Shown here one piece after another: positions 50,448-59,198 of a DNA stretch of 64,000 nucleotides. The stretch comes from Bradyrhizobium sp. CSS354 (GTDB lineage Bacteria > Pseudomonadota > Alphaproteobacteria > Rhizobiales > Xanthobacteraceae). Position numbers and translations under genes: made by a program. Where the stretch lies: contig NZ_JAACFU010000012.1 of assembly GCF_029051725.1 (NCBI RefSeq), forward strand, positions 62,001-126,000, written 5' to 3'. Numbering within the stretch: the stretch's first letter is position 1; every line of letters starts with the position of its first letter. The notes below the pieces were generated by a model. It saw nothing but the letters and a program-made list of their open reading frames with translations. It was not told the origin of the DNA and ran no database searches.

Positions 50448-51455
50448 ATGCTGAATGCCCAACAATTGATGTGGACCCAGATTGCCGCCGGCGTCGCCGT
50501 GCTGCTGTTTGGATTGACGCTGTTCAATCTGATCCGCATGCGGGGCCGGATGGTCGCGGCGCGGAGCTGGGACAGAGTGGAGGGCATCATCACGGTTTCC
50601 CGGATTGACCAGCCGGCGGCACACGGCTCGGACGATCGGAATGACGCCAAGCCCATCATCCGCTATCGCTATCAGGCCGGCGGCCAGGAGCTGGAAGGCG
50701 ACAAGGTCTTTGTCGGCGGCACCGTCATCACGACAAGGGTCCTGGCCGCAAAACTGACCGGACGATATCCGGTCGGTGCCCATGTCGACGTCCATGTCGA
50801 TCCGAAGCAACCGACCGAGGCGCTGCTGGAGCCCGCCGCCGCCCAGAACGTCGCAGCGCTGGTGGCGTTCACAATGGTGTTCGGCATCATCGCCGCCACC
50901 CTGACCGCGCATTCGTTCGCAGGCCACGTGCTCTACGCCGCCAAGGGCGTCCCGCTATTCGCGTTCGCGGTGCCGATCATCGTGCTCGTGGGCGGGGTGT
51001 TCCTCGCCGCCGATTATGTCCGGACGCGCCGGCTGGCGAGCGCCAGCCTGCGCTGGCCGACCGCGTCGGGCAGGGTCATCCATTGCGACGTGATCGAGGA
51101 AATCATCGAAGAGAAGACCGAGCACGACAATCGACCGACGACGTCAAAGCTCGTCCACCGCTATCAGGTCGCCCTGCGCTACGCCTACAGGGTCGGCAAG
51201 CGCGACTTCATCGGCACCGAAGTCGATTGGAACGGCACCATGATCTCCGGCCTGCGCGAGGTCGCCGAAAAGGCCGCGGCGAAATATCGGCCCGGGAAGA
51301 GCGTCCAGGTCTATTACGATCCTGACCGGCCAGGGCAGGCCGTGCTGGAGCCCGCAAGCCGGAAAGGCGCGCTGGGGCCGCTGATCGGTGCTGCGGTCTG
51401 CGCGGTCGTAGGCGGCCTTTTCCTGACGATCCTGATCAAGGTCGGGTTCGCGTAG
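50448..51455 (+). CDS. DUF3592-like membrane protein with two similar halves
   Basis: A 335-residue protein. The ATG at 50448 follows AGGGGA by about 6 bases and is preferred over an ATG 11 codons earlier. One N-terminal membrane segment, then a domain with W-x-R-V-E-G-I-I (strand), IRYRYQAGGQELEGDKVFVGG and VHVDPKQPTEALLEP; two central membrane segments; a second copy of the same pattern (WPTASGRVIHCDV, LRYAYRVGKRDFIGTEV, VYYDPDRPGQAVLEP); and a last membrane segment. This is the DUF3592 layout (W-x-x-x-x-G-x-V ... Y-x-x-D-P-x-x-P-x-x-x-x-L) duplicated. Function unknown. Confidence 0.85.
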   Translation: MLNAQQLMWTQIAAGVAVLLFGLTLFNLIRMRGRMVAARSWDRVEGIITVSRIDQPAAHGSDDRNDAKPIIRYRYQAGGQELEGDKVFVGGTVITTRVLAAKLTGRYPVGAHVDVHVDPKQPTEALLEPAAAQNVAALVAFTMVFGIIAATLTAHSFAGHVLYAAKGVPLFAFAVPIIVLVGGVFLAADYVRTRRLASASLRWPTASGRVIHCDVIEEIIEEKTEHDNRPTTSKLVHRYQVALRYAYRVGKRDFIGTEVDWNGTMISGLREVAEKAAAKYRPGKSVQVYYDPDRPGQAVLEPASRKGALGPLIGAAVCAVVGGLFLTILIKVGFA

Positions 51456-51510
51456 CGGCGCCGCGACGCGTCGTCTGTCGATCGAGTGCAAAGGCGGCGC
51501 CACACTCTCC

Positions 51511-51596
51511 GTCATTGCGAGCAAAGCGAAGCAATCCAGACTCTCTCGGCTGTCGACAGACTGGATTGCTTCGTCGCTTCGCTCCTCGCAATGACG
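51511..51596. repeat. Paired intergenic inverted repeat, family B
   Basis: Arms GTCATTGCGAGCAAAGCGAAGCAATCCAG and CTGGATTGCTTCGTCGCTTCGCTCCTCGCAATGAC are inverted copies around a short spacer. A second copy lies at 53409-53494. It sits between the convergent DUF3592 and GST genes. Confidence 0.85.
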
Positions 51597-51652
51597 ACCT
51601 TGGCGCGCAAGCTTTCCATTCGGTCAGCGCCGCCGCCCGCATGCAAGCGGAT

Positions 51653-52282
51653 TCACCCCTTCGGCGGAGCCAGCGGTTGCACGATCTCCTGGAACGGCGC
51701 CATCGCCTCGCAAGCGTCGGCGTGCGCCGACAGAGCCGGATACCGCGACGGCTCGAACAATTGCGGATGCGCCTCGCGGGTGAAGCGGACGACGCAGGCG
51801 ACCACAACGTCGGCATGGCCGATGCGGTCACCCAGCCAGTACGGCGCGGCGACCTTGGCGCGCTCGGCCTCCAGCGCTTTCAGCACGTCCGCGATCTGCG
51901 CCTGGCAGCGCTCGACCCACAGCGTGAGCTGCTCCTTCCGCAGCACGCGCTCGTAGAGCAGGCTCACCGACTTGTCGCCGAGACCGGAGGCGAGCGCGCA
52001 GATGCGCAAATGGCGCCGGCGCTCGGCGCCGGAGCGCGGCAGCATCGCCTTCTCCGGCCCTACCAATTCGTCGAGATAATCGAGGATGACCGTGCTCTCG
52101 ATCAGCGCCTCGCCGTCGTCGAGCACCAAGGTCGGCACGCGCCGCAGCGGATTATGGGGCGCGATCTTGTCAGCGTCGCCGAAGGTCGACCACGGCCGGT
52201 GCTCGAAGGCGAGGCGGTAAAGCCGCAGCGCAATCGCGACGCGGCGAACGAAGGGGGAATCATATTGGCCGATCAGGAACAT
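51653..52282 (-). CDS. Glutathione S-transferase family protein
   Basis: A 209-residue soluble protein with an N-terminal thioredoxin-like domain (FLIGQYDSPFVRRVAIALRLY with the catalytic Ser/Tyr region, RRVPTLVLDDGEALIESTVILDYLDE glutathione-binding motif) and an all-helical C-terminal domain (YWLGDRIGHADVVVACVVRF). Substrate is unknown. It stands alone between a convergent DUF3592 gene and a divergent threonine dehydratase pseudogene. Confidence 0.92.
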   Translation of the reverse strand: MFLIGQYDSPFVRRVAIALRLYRLAFEHRPWSTFGDADKIAPHNPLRRVPTLVLDDGEALIESTVILDYLDELVGPEKAMLPRSGAERRRHLRICALASGLGDKSVSLLYERVLRKEQLTLWVERCQAQIADVLKALEAERAKVAAPYWLGDRIGHADVVVACVVRFTREAHPQLFEPSRYPALSAHADACEAMAPFQEIVQPLAPPKG

Positions 52283-52436
52283 GGTTATGCGCTCTTCTGG
52301 CTTTGGACGAGGCAGGGCCGATCAGTTTCCACGGCAAGGCCGCAGTAGCGCAAGCAAAATCATGGAAGTGGAGCATTGCGCCGGATGCAACGGCGCCGCG
52401 ACAGCGTCTCCCGGATGCGCTATCAAGGACGGCATC

Positions 52437-53385
52437 ATGACAGCAACAATGGACATCAATCGGGAGCGGATCGCGGCGACCGAGGCCGTCATCCGCCCGC
52501 ACATCCGGCGCACGCCGCTCGTTGAGGCCGATCTCGCCGATTTTGGCCTGCCGGCTTCACCCGTCATTTTCAAGCTCGAGCTGTTGCAGCATTCCGGATC
52601 GTTCAAGGCGCGGGGCGCCTTCGCCAACCTGCTGTTGCGGCAGGTGCCGGAGGCCGGTGTCGTCGCCGCATCGGGCGGCAATCACGGCGCCGCGGTGGCT
52701 TATGCGGCGCAAGCGGCTCGGCGTTCCCGCCACGATCTTCGTGCCCGACATCACCTCGCCGGCCAAGGCCGAGCGTATCAAAGGCTACGGCGCGCAGCTC
52801 ATGGTCGCGGGCAGCCGCTATGCCGACGCGCTCGCCGCGAGCGAAACCCATGTCGCGCAGACCGGCGCCATGGCGGTGCATGCTTACGACCAGGTCGAGA
52901 CCTTGCTCGGTCAGGGCAGCGTCGGAATCGAGCTGGAGCAGGATGCAGCGGGCATCGACACGGTGCTGGTAGCAGTCGGCGGCGGCGGCCTGATCGGTGG
53001 TATGGCAGCCTGGAGTGCCGGCAGGACGCGCATCGTCGCGGTCGAGCCGGAGCAATCGCCAACGCTTCACGCCGCCTTCGCGGCGGGCGCGCCGATCGAT
53101 GCGCCCGCGGGTGGCATCGCCGCCGATAGTCTCGCCCCGCGACGTGTCGGACAATTGATGTTTCCGATTGCGCGGGCCCACGTCGAAAAGGTCGTGCTGG
53201 TCACCGACGATGCGATCAGGCAGGCGCAGGCGGCATTGTGGTCGAGCCTGCGCCTGGTGGCCGAGCCTGGTGGCGCGGCCGCCTTTGCCGCCTTGCTCTC
53301 GGGTCGCTATCGTGCCTTACCCGGCGAGCGGGTCGCGGTGCTGGTCTGCGGCGCCAACACCACGGCAGTCAATTTCAACAGCTAG
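52437..53385 (+). pseudogene. Threonine/serine dehydratase, interrupted by a one-base frameshift
   Basis: PLP-dependent fold type II enzyme in two frames. The first part (from the ATG at 52437, AAGGAC ribosome binding site) runs RTPLVEAD, SGSFKARGAF (PLP Lys) and SGGNHGAAVAYAAQ; homology then continues one frame over from RLGVPATIFVPDITSPAKAERI through GGGGLIGGMAAW to the stop at 53385. The break is at about 52710-52714, where one extra base in GCGCAAGCGG would explain it. All catalytic motifs are present across the two pieces. Either a recent pseudogene or a base-call error; the rest is about 315 residues, normal for the family. Confidence 0.88.
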
Positions 53386-53408
53386 CGAGCTTCGCGGTGC
53401 CGGCACTC

Positions 53409-53494
53409 CGTCATTGCGAGCGCAGCGAAGCATCCAGTATCTTTCCACGGAAACAGTCTGGATTGCTTCGTCGCAAGGGCTCCTCGCAATGACG
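53409..53494. repeat. Paired intergenic inverted repeat, family B
   Basis: Arms CGTCATTGCGAGCGCAGCGAAGCATCCAG and CTGGATTGCTTCGTCGCAAGGGCTCCTCGCAATGACG, inverted around about 25 bases. Closely related to 51511-51596. Lies between the convergent dehydratase and GNAT genes. Confidence 0.85.
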
Positions 53495-53513
53495 GTGGGG
53501 AGGCAGCTGCGCA

Positions 53514-54107
53514 CTAGCCGATGATCGGCACATGCTTCGCCGCCGTTCGCGGCGCGGCGCCATCGAGGCGCGGATCGTCGGCAATCTCGATCTGGCGGCG
53601 GAACGGGCGGAAGCCGGAGCGCTGGTAGAATGCAACGGCGGACGGATGATCGAAGGTGCAGGTGTGCACCCAGACGCGGGACAGCTCGCGTGACCATGCG
53701 ATCTCAAGTGCACGGTTCATCATAAAGCGGGCGGCACCGCTGCCGATCAGTTTTGCGGTGACACCGAAATACACGAGTTCACATTGGCCGGCCTCGCTGA
53801 AGTCCAGCTCCAGCAGGCCTTCATCGTGGCCGTCCACGACCAGGGCGTAGACTTCGATCCCTGGTGCCCGGATGATTGCGGCGAGCTCGGCATCGTTCAT
53901 GCGCGCCCGCGAAAACCACAACCACTCCTCGCCGACGCGGCGATGGAGGTCGCGATACCAATGAAGCGCGGGGTTATCGACCTTGCGCAGGGTCCATGCG
54001 CCTCTCGGGTCGTCGCGGCGCGCGGGAGGTGCGGTCATCTCCAGATGGGTGACGACGGCAGCGATCTTGCCGGGGGGAATGTCGGAATAACCGTCGGGGA
54101 GGATCAT
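53514..54107 (-). CDS. GNAT-family N-acetyltransferase
   Basis: A 197-residue protein with a Gcn5-type acetyltransferase fold: the ELDFSEAGQCELVYFGVTAKLIGSGAARFMMNRALEIAW segment (motif A, with Q/R-x-x-G-x-G/A region as LIGSGAA) and VHTCTFDHPSAVAFYQRSGFRPFRR (motif B). Acetyl-CoA donor expected; the acceptor is unknown. The ATG at 54107 is used because the longer frame enters an intergenic repeat arm. Confidence 0.9.
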   Translation of the reverse strand: MILPDGYSDIPPGKIAAVVTHLEMTAPPARRDDPRGAWTLRKVDNPALHWYRDLHRRVGEEWLWFSRARMNDAELAAIIRAPGIEVYALVVDGHDEGLLELDFSEAGQCELVYFGVTAKLIGSGAARFMMNRALEIAWSRELSRVWVHTCTFDHPSAVAFYQRSGFRPFRRQIEIADDPRLDGAAPRTAAKHVPIIG

Positions 54108-54143
54108 TGCGTTCCTGTAGCGCGGAGTGCGACTTACGCATTC

Positions 54144-54293
54144 TATGTCGTCCCGGCGAAGGCCGGGACCCATAACCACAGGGAGTGGTTTGGCGCAGAT
54201 TGGTCGTTCGGGATTGGCACTAGCCGCAATCGATAGACCTCGCGGTATGGGTCCCGGCCCCCCGTGCGCAATTGCGCACTAGGCCGGGACGAC
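54144..54293. repeat. Paired intergenic inverted repeat, family A
   Basis: Left arm 54144-54180 (TCGTCCCGGCGAAGGCCGGGACCCATAACCAC) and right arm 54244-54293 (TATGGGTCCCGG...CCGGGACGAC), the latter with an insertion containing its own GTGCGCAATTGCGCAC palindrome. Lies between glpK and the GNAT gene. Confidence 0.8.
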
Positions 54294-54297
54294 TAAG

Positions 54298-55803
54298 CTA
54301 CCCCTCGCCCTCATCGCTCGCGAGCACGCCCTTCACCGCCCTCGCCCAGCCCGCCAGCTTCCGCTCCCTTGTGGCCTGGCTCATGTTCGGCTTGAAGCGA
54401 TGCTCCAGCCGCCAGTTGTCGGCGAATTTGGTCGGCTCGGGATAGACGCCGGCCTGGAGGCCGGCGAGATAGGCGGCGCCCAGCGCCGTCGTCTCCTGGA
54501 TCACAGGGCGGTCGACGGGCGCGTCGAGCAGGTCGGCGAGGCGCTGCATGGTCCAGTCAGACGCGGTCATGCCGCCGTCGACGCGCAGCACGACGCTGGC
54601 GGTTTCCGAGCTCGGCCAGTCCGCGCGCATCGCGGCCCAGAGGTCGAAAGTCTGGTAGCAGACGCTTTCCAGCGCGGCGTGGGCAAGCTCGGCCGGGCCG
54701 GTGTTGCGGGTGAGGCCGAACAGGGCGCCGCGCACGCGCGGATTCCAGTACGGCGCGCCCATGCCGACGAAGGCCGGGACGAGATAGACGCTCTGCATCG
54801 AATCCGACTGATCGGCGAGAGGTCCGGTCTCGGCGGCGTGCTTGATGATGCCGAGACCGTCGCGCAGCCATTGCACCGCGCTACCCGCAACGAAGATCGA
54901 GCCTTCGAGCGCGTAGGTGCGTTTGCCGCCGAGCTGGTAGGCGATGGTGGTGAGCAGCTTGTTCTTCGAAGCCACGGGCGTGGTGCCGGTGTTGAGCAAC
55001 GCAAAGCAGCCGGTGCCGTAGGTCGACTTCATCATGCCCGGACGGAAGCAGGCCTGACCGATGGTCGCGGCCTGCTGGTCGCCGGCGATGCCGGAGATCG
55101 CAATCGCGCCGCCGAACAGGTCCGGCGTGCTCTCGCCGAAGCGGGCGGAGGAATCCTTCACCTCCGGGAGCATCGAGCGCGGCACGCCGATGATCTCCAG
55201 CAGCTCGTCGTCCCACTGCCCGGTGTGGATATTGAACAGCAGCGTGCGCGAGGCGTTGGTGGCGTCGGTGGCGTGGACCTTGCCGCCGGTGAGGCGCCAC
55301 AGCAGGTAGCAATCGACGGTGCCGAACATCAATTCGCCGCGGGCGGCGCGCGCGCGTGCGCCGGGGACGTGGTCGAGAATCCAGGCGACCTTGGTGCCGG
55401 AGAAATAGGGATCGATGATCAGGCCGGTCTTTTGCGAGATCACGGGCTCGCGGCCGTCGGCTTTCAGTTTCGCGCAGATGTCGGCGGTGCGGCGGTCCTG
55501 CCAGACGATGGCGCGGTGCACGGCCTGCCCGGTGGCGCGGTCCCACACCACGGTGGTCTCGCGCTGGTTGGTGATCCCGATCGCGCCGATGTCCTTTGCG
55601 CTGATGCCGGCCTGCGCGATCGCGTCGCGGCAGACGGTCACGGTCGAGGTCCAGATGTCCTCGGGCTCGTGCTCGACCCAGCCCGAGGCGGGGAAATGCT
55701 GCGGAAACTCGGCTTGCGCCTTCGCCGCAATGGATATGTCGCCGCGAAACACGATCGCGCGCGAGGAGGTGGTGCCCTGGTCGATGGCGAGGACGAAAGA
55801 CAT
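54298..55803 (-). CDS. glpK: Glycerol kinase
   Basis: FGGY-family kinase phosphorylating glycerol to glycerol 3-phosphate, 501 residues. It begins MSFVLAIDQGTTSSRAIVF, with GITNQRETTVVWDRATG, DPYFSGTKVAWILDH, GTVDCYLLWRLTGG, DATNASRTLLFNI and the C-terminal VDGGMTASDWTMQRLADLL. The ATG at 55803 gives the standard start. No glpF or glpD neighbour is present, so the gene is isolated here. A paired repeat follows its stop directly. Confidence 0.97.
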   Translation of the reverse strand: MSFVLAIDQGTTSSRAIVFRGDISIAAKAQAEFPQHFPASGWVEHEPEDIWTSTVTVCRDAIAQAGISAKDIGAIGITNQRETTVVWDRATGQAVHRAIVWQDRRTADICAKLKADGREPVISQKTGLIIDPYFSGTKVAWILDHVPGARARAARGELMFGTVDCYLLWRLTGGKVHATDATNASRTLLFNIHTGQWDDELLEIIGVPRSMLPEVKDSSARFGESTPDLFGGAIAISGIAGDQQAATIGQACFRPGMMKSTYGTGCFALLNTGTTPVASKNKLLTTIAYQLGGKRTYALEGSIFVAGSAVQWLRDGLGIIKHAAETGPLADQSDSMQSVYLVPAFVGMGAPYWNPRVRGALFGLTRNTGPAELAHAALESVCYQTFDLWAAMRADWPSSETASVVLRVDGGMTASDWTMQRLADLLDAPVDRPVIQETTALGAAYLAGLQAGVYPEPTKFADNWRLEHRFKPNMSQATRERKLAGWARAVKGVLASDEGEG

Positions 55804-55999
55804 GGAAGCAAACCTTGGCGTTGTCTTTGGCGTTTTCTTGGCTTTGTCCCGTGAGGGATCATTGTGTCGCGCCAAAGGGAGCGGATTGGAGGCGGAAGGT
55901 CAAGCCCGCCGCGCTCGTCGGGGCGGACCACACGCATGTGGAGGGGCTAGGACAGAGAATGCGAAAATGCTACATGCCGGGGCGGGCAAATGGGGCGGC

Positions 56000-57358
56000 A
56001 TGACCTTCACTTCTTTTCAGTTCGGCATCTTCGTCGCGATCGTGTTCGGCGTCTATTACCTGCCTTCGCTGCGCGGCTTCCAGATCCCGCTGCTCGTCCT
56101 CGCAAGCGTGTTCTTCTATGGCTTCGGCCAGCCCGAGTTGCTGCCGCTGCTGCTTGTCGCGGTCCTCGGCACCTATGTCTGCCTGGTGCTGGCGTTCGAG
56201 AATCGAACTTTCTGGATGCCGGCCGGCATCGTCTTCAATCTCGGCCTGCTCGCGTTCTTCAAATACAAGTTCCTGTTCGTCGACGCCGCCGCGACCACAC
56301 TCACGGGCGTCGCGCCGATCGACTTCCTGCTGCGACTGCCGCTGCCGATCGGAATCTCGTTCTTCGCGTTCCACAACATCAGCCTGTTGGTCGACCTGAC
56401 GCGCGAGAAACGCACCGTCCGCTTGCGCGAGGTGTTCCTCTACATCATCTTCTTCCCGCAGCTCGTGTCCGGCCCGATCACGCGCGCGGCCCAGTTCATG
56501 CCGCAGATCATTCCCAAGCGGCTGGGTGACGTCGCCTTCGTCGAGGCCGCGAAGTGGATCCTGGTCGGCTATTTTTTCAAGCTGTATGTGGCGAACAATC
56601 TCAACGAGATGACGTCCTACATGGACTTCCCGCTCTACGAGACGCTGCGCACGCAGGATCGCTGGCTGCTGGTGTTCCTCTACAGCTACCAGATCTACGC
56701 CGATTTCTTCGGCTACTCGGCGATTGCGCTCGGCCTCGGCCTGCTGTTCGGCTATCGCCTGCCCGTGAACTTCAACCTGCCCTACATCTCGACCTCATTC
56801 TCTGAGTTTTGGACGCGTTGGCACATCTCGTTGTCGAGCTGGCTCAGGACCTATTTGTACATTCCGCTCGGCGGCAACCGTCATGGACCGGGACGAACCT
56901 GTCTCAACCTGATGATCGTGATGACGCTTGGCGGACTCTGGCATGGTGCCAGCCTGAGCTACGCTCTGTGGGGCATGGCGCACGGGATCTTGCTCGTGAT
57001 CGAACGACCGTTCCTGAAACTCATGGGCGATGGAAGCCCCGCGGTGCGGGTGATCCGGATGGGCATCGTCTTCTTCTGCGTCACGATGCTCTGGATCTTC
57101 TTCAAGCTGCCGAACTTCGACCACGCGCTCAGCTATCTCAAGGGAATGTTCATGGCGACGGACGCGCCCAATCCGCCAAAACTGTTCACCAATCTGGCTT
57201 TGCTCTATGCCTTGCCTGTTATCATCCAGCATGCGGGCATCGGCGCGCTGATCGAAGGCCGGTTGCGGCGATGGGAGCCCTATCTCTATGGCGCGCTCGC
57301 AGCGCTTGCCTGTCTCGAAGCGGGGCCCGACAGCACTTTCATCTACTTCCAGTTCTGA
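56000..57358 (+). CDS. MBOAT-family polysaccharide O-acetyltransferase (AlgI-like)
   Basis: Multi-spanning membrane acyltransferase of 452 residues. Diagnostic segments: FQFGIFVAIVFGVYYLP start, FFPQLVSGPITRAAQFMPQI, the catalytic-region SFSEFWTRWHISLSSWLRTYLYIPLGGNRHG and the conserved His in GGLWHGASLSYALWG. AlgI-type proteins move acetyl groups across the inner membrane for polymer O-acetylation. The ATG at 56000 fits the family start; the long frame upstream overlaps glpK on the other strand. An SGNH-like protein gene follows 1 base after its stop. Confidence 0.94.
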   Translation: MTFTSFQFGIFVAIVFGVYYLPSLRGFQIPLLVLASVFFYGFGQPELLPLLLVAVLGTYVCLVLAFENRTFWMPAGIVFNLGLLAFFKYKFLFVDAAATTLTGVAPIDFLLRLPLPIGISFFAFHNISLLVDLTREKRTVRLREVFLYIIFFPQLVSGPITRAAQFMPQIIPKRLGDVAFVEAAKWILVGYFFKLYVANNLNEMTSYMDFPLYETLRTQDRWLLVFLYSYQIYADFFGYSAIALGLGLLFGYRLPVNFNLPYISTSFSEFWTRWHISLSSWLRTYLYIPLGGNRHGPGRTCLNLMIVMTLGGLWHGASLSYALWGMAHGILLVIERPFLKLMGDGSPAVRVIRMGIVFFCVTMLWIFFKLPNFDHALSYLKGMFMATDAPNPPKLFTNLALLYALPVIIQHAGIGALIEGRLRRWEPYLYGALAALACLEAGPDSTFIYFQF

Positions 57359-57359
57359 C

Positions 57360-58253
57360 ATGCCGCAGGATGTGACGCTTTCATGGCTGGTCAAGTGCGC
57401 TGCTGCTGCAACCGCGCTGCTGCTGGCCTGCGCCTTCACCACGGCGCGCTTCGGCTCGGCCCTGCAGCAGCCGGCGGTCACGACCCGCGGCGGCAGCCTC
57501 GTCAGCCTGAACCGCTATGTGCAGGATCCCACGCCTGAAGTCGTGCTGGTCGGCAGTTCGGTCGCCTGGCGTCTCAAGGAGGAGTATTTCTCGCCGCCGC
57601 GCGTCCGCAATCTTTCGTTGGCGGGCGGCTCGCCGGTGACAGGTCTCGAGATCGTCGCGAACCGGCCGAACCCGCCGAAGATTGTGCTGATCGAGACGAA
57701 TGTCCTGACGCGCGAGTCGGACAGCGCGCTGATCGAGAAATTTTCCGGCGGCGCGCGCACGGAAGCGCTGCTGTTGCGCCCGGTGCGAACAGCGATCGCG
57801 GGCTATGAGACGTGGAAACACGGTGAACCTGATCCCGCCCGGGCGCGCGCCGAGCGGGATCGCCTGCTCAGCCAGCCGCCGGGCACGTTCGACAACAAGG
57901 TCTATCTCGACCGTGCGCTGGAGCAGATGAACGAAGCTGACCCGACCGTGCCGGTACGCGCGAATGTGGTTCGCATCAGGCAGCTCATTGACGAGCTCCA
58001 GCGGCGCGGCACCCGCGCGTTTCTGATCCATGTTCCCTTTGCGCCGGAAATCGAAGGCTCCCGCATGGTCCGGATCACCAACGAGATCGTCGACGAAGCT
58101 TTCCCGGATCGCGCGCTTTGGCTGCCGATCGATCCGCCGCGACGCGAGCTGCGTTGGGACGACGGCGTGCACCTCGACGAACGTTCGGCCCTGATCGTCG
58201 TACGCGCCATCGAAAGCGCCATCGAACGCACCTTGGCCGAGCGCCGCCCGTAG
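57360..58253 (+). CDS. SGNH/GDSL-like periplasmic partner of the MBOAT protein
   Basis: A 297-residue protein starting one base after the MBOAT stop. An N-terminal membrane anchor or signal (VKCAAAATALLLACAFTT) is followed by an SGNH-type fold: VVLVGSSVAWRLKEEY (candidate nucleophile Ser), NLSLAGGSPVTGLEI, and the C-terminal Asp-x-x-His DGVHLDERSA. In AlgI/DltB-type systems such partners transfer acetyl to the polymer in the periplasm. The acceptor polymer is not identifiable from this window. Confidence 0.82.
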   Translation: MPQDVTLSWLVKCAAAATALLLACAFTTARFGSALQQPAVTTRGGSLVSLNRYVQDPTPEVVLVGSSVAWRLKEEYFSPPRVRNLSLAGGSPVTGLEIVANRPNPPKIVLIETNVLTRESDSALIEKFSGGARTEALLLRPVRTAIAGYETWKHGEPDPARARAERDRLLSQPPGTFDNKVYLDRALEQMNEADPTVPVRANVVRIRQLIDELQRRGTRAFLIHVPFAPEIEGSRMVRITNEIVDEAFPDRALWLPIDPPRRELRWDDGVHLDERSALIVVRAIESAIERTLAERRP

Positions 58254-58267
58254 CAGAGGACCGGCGA

Positions 58268-59041
58268 CTACGGCGCCGCCGTCGTCACGCCGCCGTCGAT
58301 GACGATGGTCTGTCCGGTCATGAAGCTCGACGCATCGGAGGCGAGGTAGGCGACTGCGCCTGCGATTTCGTCGGGCTCGCCGATGCGGCGGAGCGGGGTG
58401 GTGGCGGTGCGGCGTTTCAGATTCGCTTCGTCTTCCCACAGCGCACGGGCGAAATCGGTCTTGACGAGGCCGGGCGCGATGCAATTGACGCGGACGCCTT
58501 TCGGGCCCCATTCGCCGGCGAGCGAACGGCACAATGCGAAGTCGGCGGCTTTCGAAATGCCGTAGGCGCCTATCACGGTCGAGCCGCGCAGGCCGCCGAT
58601 CGAGGAGATGATGACGACGGAGCCGTTGCCGCGCTCGGCCATTTGCGGGATCGCCAGCGCGGAGAGCCAGATGTTGCTCTTGACGTTGCTGCCCATGATC
58701 TTGTCGAAGGCCTCGTCGGTGATGTCGAGCAGCGGGCCGTAATACGGGTTCACCGCGGCGTTGCAGACGAGGATGTCGATCTTGCCATAGTGCTTGGTCG
58801 CACCCGCGATCAGCGCCTCGACCTCTTGCTTGCGCGCGATGTTGCAGGGGATGACGGCGGCCTCGCCACCGGCCGCCTTGATGCCGTCGGCGACCTCCTG
58901 GCAGGCGTCCGCCTTGCGCGAGGAGACCACCACTTTGGCGCCGAGCTTTGCGAGCAGTTCGGCGGAGGAGCGGCCGATGCCGCGGCTGGAGCCGGTGACC
59001 ACGGCGACCTTGCCGGTGAGATCGAACGGGGTGTTTTTCAT
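58268..59041 (-). CDS. Short-chain dehydrogenase/reductase, last gene of pim-like operon
   Basis: A 257-residue classical SDR: cofactor motif TGSSRGIG (16-23), CNAAVNP in place of the usual NAG motif, catalytic Ser 146/147 and Y160-x3-K164, and the end EIAGAVAYLASDASSFMTGQTIVIDGG. NAD(P)H-dependent oxidoreductase, cytoplasmic. Position after the acyl-CoA dehydrogenases suggests 3-hydroxyacyl-CoA oxidation or a related step, but pimE of Rhodopseudomonas may not be an SDR, so no symbol is given. Confidence 0.93.
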   Translation of the reverse strand: MKNTPFDLTGKVAVVTGSSRGIGRSSAELLAKLGAKVVVSSRKADACQEVADGIKAAGGEAAVIPCNIARKQEVEALIAGATKHYGKIDILVCNAAVNPYYGPLLDITDEAFDKIMGSNVKSNIWLSALAIPQMAERGNGSVVIISSIGGLRGSTVIGAYGISKAADFALCRSLAGEWGPKGVRVNCIAPGLVKTDFARALWEDEANLKRRTATTPLRRIGEPDEIAGAVAYLASDASSFMTGQTIVIDGGVTTAAP

Positions 59042-59081
59042 TGTTGTTGCTCCCTCTTCTGATTCAGCTCGCTTGCTTCAT

Positions 59082-59166
59082 CGTCATGGCCGGGCTTGTC
59101 CCGGCCATCCACGCCTTTGTCTCGCCGCCAAGACGTGGATGCCCGGGACAAGCCCGGGCATGACGA
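59082..59166. repeat. Paired intergenic inverted repeat, family C
   Basis: Left arm CGTCATGGCCGGGCTTGTCCCGGCCATCCACG and right arm CGTGGATGCCCGGGACAAGCCCGGGCATGACG, inverted around a short spacer. Sits in the gap between the SDR and the PimD-like gene. A related pair is at 60367-60447. Confidence 0.85.
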
Positions 59167-59198
59167 TCTTTATGCGGCTGCCGCCTCGCGATCCGGCA

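Noticed and set aside
55415..55999. N-terminal extension of the MBOAT protein by nearly 200 codons
   Set aside because: The extension lies antisense to glpK, lacks membrane segments at its start, and the family N-terminus begins at 56000.
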